This document shows, in pieces, positions 1 through 4,867 of a DNA stretch of 7,486 nt (the first letter of the stretch is position 1; every line of letters begins with the position of its first letter). Source of the DNA: Bacteriovoracales bacterium (lineage in GTDB: Bacteria; Bdellovibrionota; Bacteriovoracia; Bacteriovoracales; Bacteriovoracaceae); NCBI GenBank assembly GCA_007117175.1, contig SKGZ01000228.1, forward strand, positions 1 through 7,486, in the 5' to 3' direction. Both the position numbers and the translations under genes were made by a program. The notes under the pieces are model-generated. The model was given only the letters and a program-made list of their open reading frames with translations, searched no databases and had not been told where the DNA came from.

Positions 1-47
1 AAGTTCGCGCAAATTCTAATAAGAAAAATGTTTCTCAGCAGTAAGAA

Positions 48-341
48 TTAACGGAAAAGTTTTTCCAACTCTTTTTTTTCTTGATCCGAGATATCATCCA
101 TGGACTGAGGATGATCTTTTTCTGAGCCACTAGACTTAACTTGAATGAGATCTTCTAGCATTTGCTCTTTTTGTTCTACCTCAGATGATTCCACCAAAGT
201 CAGCCAAACATTTTGAGAGTTTTTGACCAGTGGGACGATGCTTTGATTGATAATTTCAAAAAGCGTTTTATTTTGCACAGGGATGCTTAAAATAGCAAAG
301 CTAATAGAAAAGTAAATAATAAATTTAAGTGGGAATAACAT
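48..341 (-). CDS. Hypothetical 97-residue protein with one N-terminal membrane segment
   Basis: I do not recognise this family. Residues about 5-21 are strongly hydrophobic (LKFIIYFSISFAILSIP), which suggests an uncleaved signal anchor or a signal peptide. A basic n-region is nearly absent (only Lys6) and no lipobox cysteine is present. The rest is hydrophilic: a mixed stretch to about residue 50, then an acidic and polar tail rich in Glu, Asp, Lys and Ser (about 51-97), probably helical at its end (DQEKKELEKLFR). By inference the tail lies outside the cytoplasm. The start codon follows the receiver gene's stop by 6 bases, and a GAGGTG ribosome-binding site sits over that junction, so translation is probably coupled to the receiver. 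The coupling and clean spacing support a real gene, but no function can be assigned. No catalytic or metal-binding motif is visible. Confidence 0.65.
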   Translation of the reverse strand: MLFPLKFIIYFSISFAILSIPVQNKTLFEIINQSIVPLVKNSQNVWLTLVESSEVEQKEQMLEDLIQVKSSGSEKDHPQSMDDISDQEKKELEKLFR

Positions 342-347
342 AGCACC

Positions 348-722
348 TCACTGTTTTTTGCTTTTAATATTTTCAATAGACTTGATTAATTTTTTCTCAT
401 TGAGTGGCTTGGTGAGAAAGTCAATGGCCCCGGCATTGATCGCCTCTATCACAATTTTATCATGTTCAAGTGAAGACATCATAATGACTTCAGTTTTAGG
501 GTATTTATTTTTAATGTATTGGGTGATTTCAATTCCATTTTTTTGTGGAATGACTACATCCACAAGAGCGCAGTCCACAGTATTGTCCTTTAGGTAGGCA
601 AAGGTGTCAGTGGCGTTTTTAAAATCAGCCACCACTGGAATTTGATTTTTATTAAGAGTGGTAATAACTTGATTGCGAATATAATCAGAGTCGTCTACTA
701 CGATGATTTTAAAATCAGACAT
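348..722 (-). CDS. Stand-alone CheY-like response regulator receiver protein
   Basis: This 124-residue protein is a complete receiver domain with no output domain. The acidic pair is Asp10-Asp11 (IIVVDDSDYIR), the phospho-acceptor is Asp55 (ALVDVVIPQKNG), the conserved Ser/Thr position is Ser83 (VIMMSS), and the conserved Lys105-Pro106 pair lies in DFLTKPL. Phe102 occupies the CheY Tyr106 switch position. Everything needed for phosphorylation is present. Single-domain receivers act in the cytoplasm through protein contacts, as CheY does on the flagellar motor, Spo0F in a phosphorelay, or others on enzymes. No kinase or chemotaxis gene lies in this window, so the partner is unknown. It sits between lon and a small membrane protein on the same strand, which makes that small protein a candidate partner (inference). 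Its AAGGAG ribosome-binding site is 4 bases from the ATG and falls inside an inverted repeat. Confidence 0.93.
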   Translation of the reverse strand: MSDFKIIVVDDSDYIRNQVITTLNKNQIPVVADFKNATDTFAYLKDNTVDCALVDVVIPQKNGIEITQYIKNKYPKTEVIMMSSLEHDKIVIEAINAGAIDFLTKPLNEKKLIKSIENIKSKKQ

Positions 723-724
723 AC

Positions 725-750
725 ATCTCCTTTCTTACATTTTAGGAGAT
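725..750 (-). promoter_or_regulatory. Inverted repeat that could hide the receiver gene's ribosome-binding site
   Basis: In the minus-strand transcript, ATCTCCT (744-750) can pair perfectly with AGGAGAT (725-731) across a 12-base, A-rich loop. The 3' arm contains the GGAG of the Shine-Dalgarno sequence, and the ATG follows two bases after the stem. A 7-bp stem of this kind could act as a weak thermosensor or as a site opened by ribosomes leaving lon. The pairing is seen in the sequence; the regulatory role is inference. An anti-Shine-Dalgarno-like CTCC only a few bases upstream could also arise by chance. Confidence 0.4.
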
Positions 751-775
751 TTTAGAAAATGTGCAAGCGGGGCAA

Positions 776-3169
776 TTAAGCCGCTTCAGGATAGGAAGTA
801 TTATTTTTCTTGGGCTTTTGTGCTCTTTTCTTGGAGCGTAAATCCCAATCCACAATGGCCAATTCTAAAACTTCATCAATATTCTTAACTGGTATAAAAT
901 TGATATTCTGTTTATATTGGTCAGGAATTTCTTGTAAGTCCTTAATGTTCTTCCAAGGAATGATGATATTGGTAATTCCTAGTCTCATGGCTGCCAATGC
1001 TTTTTCCTTAATTCCACCCACTGGTAAGACTTTTCCAGTGAGGGTGATTTCACCTGTCATGGCAATGTCTTTGGAGACGTGAGCTTCTGTCAGCAGGGAA
1101 ACGATGGCAGTGGCTAGTGTAATTCCAGCACTGGGGCCATCTTTGGGTGTAGCACCTGCTGGTAGGTGAACATGGATTTCATGATTATCAAAAAAGTGAT
1201 GATCGATTCCAAATTCCTCACAACGACTGCGAATATGACCTAAGGCTGTTTGTGCAGATTCTCTCATGACTTCACCAAGCTTTCCAGTAAGTGTTAAGCC
1301 TTTTCCTTTCATTTTAGTTGCTTCAACTTGTAAAACTTCTCCCCCCGCATTGGTCCAAGCTAGACCGGTGACGACTCCAATTTCGTCATTGCCCCTTGCT
1401 TCATCGCGAGTGTAGAGTGGGCAACCGAGCAGATCACTGACACATTTTGATTGCAAGTGAGTTTTATCCTTCATCCCCATAGCTACTTTTTTGGCTACTT
1501 TCCTGCACAGTGCTCCAATTTGTCTTTCTAAATTTCTAAGTCCCGCTTCCCGGGTAAATCCTTTAATGACATCAATAATTGCATCATCGCTAAACTCTAT
1601 GAGTTCTTGATTAAGCCCATTTTCTTCAATTTGCTTAGGTACTAGGTACTTTTTGGATATTGCTAATTTTTCTTCTTGAGTATAGCCAGAGAGATTAATG
1701 ACTTCCATCCGATCAATTAGCGGTCCGGGAATATTGTGAAGATCATTGGCGGTGGCAATAAACATAACATTGGAAAGGTCGTAGGACAGGTTGAGGTAGT
1801 GATCGCGGAAACTATTATTTTGCTCCGGATCAAGCACTTCCAGCAGAGCACTCGAAGGATCTCCCTTGTAATCAGCACCCATTTTATCCACTTCATCTAA
1901 CATAATGATAGGATTAACAGTTTTGGCTTGCTTCATTGCCTGTATAAAACGGCCAGGCATGGCTCCAACATAAGTTCGGCGATGACCTCTAATTTCTGAC
2001 TCATCTTTAACTCCCCCGAGAGAGAGTCTTACAAATTCTCTGCCAGTTGCTTTGGCAATAGACTTTCCTAATGAGGTTTTACCGACTCCCGGTGGGCCAG
2101 CAAAACAAAGAATTGGTCCCTTGACTTGTCCACCTTTTAAGTTTCTGACAGCTAAAAATTCAAGTATCCTTTCTTTGATGATTTCTAAATCATAATGATC
2201 TTGATCCAGTGTTTTTTTGGCACTCACAAGATCGGTTATTTCTTCACTTTTTTCTGTCCATGGAAGATCTAAGACCCATTCCAGATAGGTTCTCAGTATA
2301 TTCGATTCAGAAGACTCAGCATGCATTCTTTCTAATCTGGATAATTGTTTAAGTGCTTCTTGATTGACTTCCTCGGGAAGATTTTTATTCATGATTTTTT
2401 GCTTAATTTCTGTAAATTCATCTTGGGGCTGATTCCCACCCATTGCATTAAAGTGATCTTTAAAAGCAGGGTCTTGTGTTGCTGCTTCAAAGGGATTATG
2501 CTGCTTCATTTTATTTTGCATTGCTAGAATATTGAGCTCACGGGATAAGATATCATCAATGACTTGCAGCTTTTCAATGGGGTTACTTTGTTCGAGAATC
2601 TTTTGTGCTTCTTCCACGCGTAAGTTGAGATTAGATGCCACTAAATCAGCTAGTCGAGCTGGGTCTTCAATATCTTCAAGCACCATGAGAATATCTGGAG
2701 AAAGGTTATGAGAAACAGCAATGAGTTTTTCGAGTTTTTCCTTCACCGTTCTGGTCAGAGCAATGGCCATTGTTTCATCATATTCATTAGATTGTTCAAT
2801 CTTTTGTAGTTTAACGTGGTAAAACTCATGTTCATTAGCGATAAACTGAGTGATTCTCGCTTTGCAAAGTCCTTGCACCAAGATTTTAATTCGACCATCA
2901 GGAAGTTTTCTCATTCTCATGATCATCGCCACCGTTCCCGTTTCAAAAATCTCAGCGGGAATTGGTTTTTCAGATTGAATATCTTTTTGACTGGCTAGCA
3001 AAATTAGTCTCTCATGTTGTGCTAAAGATTCTTCTACAGCCGCAATAGATGATTCTCTTCCCACAAAGAGTGGTAAGATCATGAAAGGATAGACCACGAT
3101 ATCTCTAATGGGTAAGAGAGGTAGTTCATCTTTAAATTCGAAGGAATTATTGTTAAAGTTTGATACCAT
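776..3169 (-). CDS. lon: ATP-dependent protease Lon (LonA type)
   Basis: Lon is a cytosolic hexameric AAA+ serine protease that degrades misfolded and regulatory proteins. The 797-residue product is close to E. coli Lon (784). The N-terminal LAN domain begins with LPLLPIRDIVVYP (residues 16-28) and is followed by a helical region. The ATPase has Walker A GPPGVGKT (358-365), Walker B IIMLDEVD with Asp425-Glu426, a probable arginine finger Arg487 in GPLIDRME, and the TREAGLR sensor-2 motif (539-545). The protease domain has catalytic Ser680 (PKDGPSAG) and Lys723 (GGIKEK), 43 residues apart as in E. coli. The C-terminus carries a short basic extension (RSKKRAQKPKKNN). The frame stays open upstream to a GTG at 3283. 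I chose the ATG at 3169 because GGAGG lies 7 bases upstream and the family alignment starts here. It is intact, divergent from glmU, and followed by the receiver gene without a visible terminator. Confidence 0.97.
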   Translation of the reverse strand: MVSNFNNNSFEFKDELPLLPIRDIVVYPFMILPLFVGRESSIAAVEESLAQHERLILLASQKDIQSEKPIPAEIFETGTVAMIMRMRKLPDGRIKILVQGLCKARITQFIANEHEFYHVKLQKIEQSNEYDETMAIALTRTVKEKLEKLIAVSHNLSPDILMVLEDIEDPARLADLVASNLNLRVEEAQKILEQSNPIEKLQVIDDILSRELNILAMQNKMKQHNPFEAATQDPAFKDHFNAMGGNQPQDEFTEIKQKIMNKNLPEEVNQEALKQLSRLERMHAESSESNILRTYLEWVLDLPWTEKSEEITDLVSAKKTLDQDHYDLEIIKERILEFLAVRNLKGGQVKGPILCFAGPPGVGKTSLGKSIAKATGREFVRLSLGGVKDESEIRGHRRTYVGAMPGRFIQAMKQAKTVNPIIMLDEVDKMGADYKGDPSSALLEVLDPEQNNSFRDHYLNLSYDLSNVMFIATANDLHNIPGPLIDRMEVINLSGYTQEEKLAISKKYLVPKQIEENGLNQELIEFSDDAIIDVIKGFTREAGLRNLERQIGALCRKVAKKVAMGMKDKTHLQSKCVSDLLGCPLYTRDEARGNDEIGVVTGLAWTNAGGEVLQVEATKMKGKGLTLTGKLGEVMRESAQTALGHIRSRCEEFGIDHHFFDNHEIHVHLPAGATPKDGPSAGITLATAIVSLLTEAHVSKDIAMTGEITLTGKVLPVGGIKEKALAAMRLGITNIIIPWKNIKDLQEIPDQYKQNINFIPVKNIDEVLELAIVDWDLRSKKRAQKPKKNNTSYPEAA

Positions 3170-3174
3170 CTGAT

Positions 3175-3188
3175 AGCCTCCAGCCTCT
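3175..3188 (-). promoter_or_regulatory. lon ribosome-binding site with a duplicated GAGGCT
   Basis: The strand reads AGAGGCTGGAGGCT and then ATCAG before the ATG at 3169. The proximal GGAGG (3177-3181) is at ideal 7-base spacing and decides the start. The same GAGGCT unit is repeated 7 bases further upstream, giving two purine-rich sites in tandem. None of the start codons further upstream (GTG 3283, ATG 3280) has a comparable site. Confidence 0.8.
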
Positions 3189-3228
3189 ATTTCTGCGCTA
3201 GTGTTGCAGGTTATTTTTACTATCCAAC

Positions 3229-3257
3229 ACATCGGGAAAATTTTCTGTCTTCTTGAG
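3229..3257 (-). promoter_or_regulatory. Weak candidate heat-shock-like promoter for lon
   Basis: On the minus strand CCCGATGT (3229-3236) differs at one position from the sigma32 -10 consensus CCCCATnT. Fourteen bases upstream is CTCAAGA (3251-3257), a poor match to the CTTGAAA -35 box. The predicted start would give a leader of roughly 50 bases before the lon ATG. lon is a heat-shock gene in many proteobacteria, which makes the idea plausible, but the -35 element is weak. No good sigma70 pair or CIRCE-type operator was found for lon. Confidence 0.25.
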
Positions 3258-3258
3258 A

Positions 3259-3277
3259 GTTTTTTTTCAAAAAAAAC
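3259..3277. repeat. Symmetric T8-C-A8 tract between lon and glmU
   Basis: The sequence is a perfect inverted repeat: G, eight T, a central C, eight A, C. With a one-base centre it cannot fold into a normal RNA hairpin, so it is better read as a DNA-level element. Such A/T tracts bend or stiffen DNA and can act like UP elements. It lies upstream of both divergent promoters, about 20 bases from the glmU -35 box. The role is inference. Confidence 0.5.
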
Positions 3278-3287
3278 CATCACTTAC

Positions 3288-3297
3288 GAGACGTCTC
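3288..3297. promoter_or_regulatory. Perfect 10-bp palindrome, possible operator
   Basis: GAGACGTCTC is fully self-complementary and ends exactly where the proposed glmU -35 hexamer begins. A dimeric regulator bound here would contact RNA polymerase at glmU and lies well upstream of lon. The symmetry is certain. I cannot assign it to a known regulator, and a single 10-bp palindrome can occur by chance. Confidence 0.35.
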
Positions 3298-3326
3298 TTG
3301 TCAGTTTTAAAGGATCGATTTACGAT
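3298..3326 (+). promoter_or_regulatory. Likely sigma70-type promoter of glmU-glmS-uvrD
   Basis: TTGTCA (3298-3303, five of six consensus bases) is followed after exactly 17 bases by TACGAT (3321-3326, four of six). The predicted start near 3332-3334 gives a leader of about 29 bases to the glmU ATG. It would also place the alternative in-frame TTG at 3332 right at the transcription start, arguing against that start codon. Confidence 0.5.
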
Positions 3327-3350
3327 AAAATTTGACGGTTAATGACTTGA

Positions 3351-3356
3351 AAGGTG
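3351..3356 (+). promoter_or_regulatory. glmU ribosome-binding site
   Basis: AAGGTG lies 5 bases before the ATG at 3362 and fits the anti-Shine-Dalgarno sequence. The frame is open back to a TTG at 3332, but that codon has no such site, so the ATG at 3362 is preferred. Confidence 0.7.
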
Positions 3357-3361
3357 AATTT

Positions 3362-4777
3362 ATGACAAAAAAATATGGCATTGCTTTATTGGCAGCTGGA
3401 AAAGGGACTCGATTAAAACTGGACTGTCCCAAGGTGTTAGCACCGTTATTAGGTCAAAATTTGATTGATTTCATTTTTGAGCAAATCGCTCAATTGGAAA
3501 AAAAATTAAAATTAAATTTTCAATTGGGTGTGGTGGTTGGTCACAAGGCTGCTGAAGTTCAAGCATATCTTGAAAAATGGAAGTCTCAATTGGACAGTCA
3601 TTTGCAATTTTGTCTTCAAGATCAGCAATTGGGAACAGCTCATGCTTTGCAATGCTTTTTACAGGATAAGGATCATTTAAAAACTGATTATACTTTAATT
3701 CTTTGTGGTGATACTCCTTTATTAACAGCAGATTTACTTAACGTGATGTTCGAGAGGTTGGAACAAGCACCCCAATTAGACGGATTGATTGCCAGTTTTC
3801 AAACTGCTCAGCCCCATGGTTATGGTCGAATTTTACGATTAGCAGATCATAAGGTAGCAATTGTTGAAGAAAAAGAAGCCAGTGAAGAGCAAAAGAAAAT
3901 CACTGAAGTTAACTCTGGTGTTTATCTTGTGAAAACAGCGTTATTGGAAAAGTTTGTTAAAAATATCAACAATAAAAACCAATCCGGTGAGTATTATTTA
4001 ACAGACCTTTTTGAGCAAGGAAATTTTACAGCTCATTTATTTGAAGGATCAGAAGAATTTTTAGGAGTCAATGATCAGCAGCAATTGCAATTGGCCAGAA
4101 AAATTCTTTTGAATCGAAAAGTACAACAATTGCGAGAGCAAGGAGTTTATATTGAAGATTCAGATTCTTTAAGCTTGGATTGGCAGGTGCGAATTGAAAA
4201 AGGAGCCCAAATTTACTCGCAAGCAGTGCTCAAGGGAAAAACAGTGATTGCCCAAGGGGCACGTATTGGAGAGAATTGCTATATTGCCGACTCGTTGATA
4301 GGTCAGGATTGTGAAATATTGCCTTTTTCTCATTTACAGCAAGTTCAAGTGGCCGCCAGTTGTACTATTGGCCCCTATGCCCGCTTAAGGCCTGGCACCC
4401 AGTTAGAGTCAAAGGTTAAAATTGGCAATTTCGTAGAGGTCAAAAAATCTCATTTACATCAGGGGGTTAAGGTTTCCCATTTAAGCTATGTGGGAGATGC
4501 AGAAGTAGGAGAACAAAGCAATTTAGGCTGTGGTTTTATTACTTGTAATTATGATGGTCAGCAAAAGCATCAAACACAAATTGGTAAGAAAACATTTATT
4601 GGCTCGGATTGCCAAGTCATTGCCCCTATTAAAATTGGGGATAGCTGCTTTATTGCCGCTGGCTCAACAATTAATAAAAATTTAGAGTCTGGTTCTTTTG
4701 CTATTGCCCGTAGTCAGCAAGAAAACAAGAAAGGCCTGGCCGCGAAATTCCTCCCCCCTAGAGCTGATCAGGACTAG
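3362..4777 (+). CDS. glmU: Bifunctional GlmU: GlcN-1-P acetyltransferase / GlcNAc-1-P uridylyltransferase
   Basis: GlmU performs the last two cytosolic steps to UDP-GlcNAc: acetylation of glucosamine-1-phosphate from acetyl-CoA, then uridylyl transfer from UTP. At 471 residues it is slightly longer than E. coli GlmU (456). The N-terminal nucleotidyltransferase domain has LAAGKGTRL followed by PKVL near residues 11-30, metal ligands Asp117 (LCGDTPLL) and Asn237 (FLGVNDQQQL), and EVNSGVY. The C-terminal left-handed beta-helix of hexapeptide repeats (about 260-455) includes GPYARLRPG, GNFVEVKKS, catalytic His373 in SHLSYVGDAEVG, ITCNYDG and FIGSDCQVIAP. Both active sites look complete. It is the first gene of the plus-strand unit and lies 90 bases upstream of glmS, the first enzyme of the same pathway. 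The N-terminal half is unusually rich in Gln-Leu pairs. It should function as a trimer, as the family does. Confidence 0.97.
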   Translation: MTKKYGIALLAAGKGTRLKLDCPKVLAPLLGQNLIDFIFEQIAQLEKKLKLNFQLGVVVGHKAAEVQAYLEKWKSQLDSHLQFCLQDQQLGTAHALQCFLQDKDHLKTDYTLILCGDTPLLTADLLNVMFERLEQAPQLDGLIASFQTAQPHGYGRILRLADHKVAIVEEKEASEEQKKITEVNSGVYLVKTALLEKFVKNINNKNQSGEYYLTDLFEQGNFTAHLFEGSEEFLGVNDQQQLQLARKILLNRKVQQLREQGVYIEDSDSLSLDWQVRIEKGAQIYSQAVLKGKTVIAQGARIGENCYIADSLIGQDCEILPFSHLQQVQVAASCTIGPYARLRPGTQLESKVKIGNFVEVKKSHLHQGVKVSHLSYVGDAEVGEQSNLGCGFITCNYDGQQKHQTQIGKKTFIGSDCQVIAPIKIGDSCFIAAGSTINKNLESGSFAIARSQQENKKGLAAKFLPPRADQD

Positions 4778-4812
4778 TCTTAATTCAGAGTGGATGATAA
4801 ATTAGATCAAGA

Positions 4813-4856
4813 TTGAGAACTTATTGCGCAATGCTTCTTGAGTGCTGTTCTTGAGT
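4813..4856 (+). promoter_or_regulatory. Structured leader between glmU and glmS
   Basis: This part of the 90-base gap holds three overlapping signals. ATTGCGCAAT (4823-4832) is a perfect 10-bp palindrome. TTCTTGAGT occurs twice (4835-4843 and 4848-4856) with a 13-base period. TTGAGAAC (4813-4820) can pair with GTTCTTGA (4847-4854) as an 8-bp stem with two G-U pairs, closing just before the glmS Shine-Dalgarno. No good promoter or U-tract terminator is seen. Any role in glmS control is inference. Confidence 0.3.
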
Positions 4857-4867
4857 AAGGAGAAATT

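Noticed and set aside
18..41. Possible terminator hairpin after the 97-residue gene (TGAGAAA / TTTCTTA on the minus strand)
   Set aside because: The stem is short, AT-rich and has a G-U pair, and no T-run follows it, so it is not a convincing intrinsic terminator.
3..44. A plus-strand frame open from the left edge, ending at TAA 42-44 (tail VRANSNKKNVSQQ)
   Set aside because: It could be the last codons of a gene entering from the left and converging on the minus-strand unit, but 13 codons cannot be distinguished from chance; a second plus frame is also open to a stop at 49-51.
358..597. Plus-strand open frame across the receiver gene
   Set aside because: It lies wholly antisense to a gene with all receiver motifs, and has no ribosome-binding site or recognisable domain.
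703..1082. Two plus-strand open frames over the lon 3' end
   Set aside because: They are antisense to the conserved Lon protease domain, with composition explained by the opposite strand.
2345..2998. Short plus-strand open frames of about 60 codons inside lon
   Set aside because: They are antisense shadows of the Lon N-terminal and helical regions, without initiation signals.
4775..4803. Separate promoter for glmS (TAGTCT, 17 bases, TAAATT)
   Set aside because: The -35 matches only three of six bases, so read-through from glmU is the simpler explanation.
4778..4867. glmS ribozyme
   Set aside because: The gap is too short for the roughly 150-base ribozyme with its pseudoknot core, and I see no matching core sequence; the lineage looks Gram-negative.
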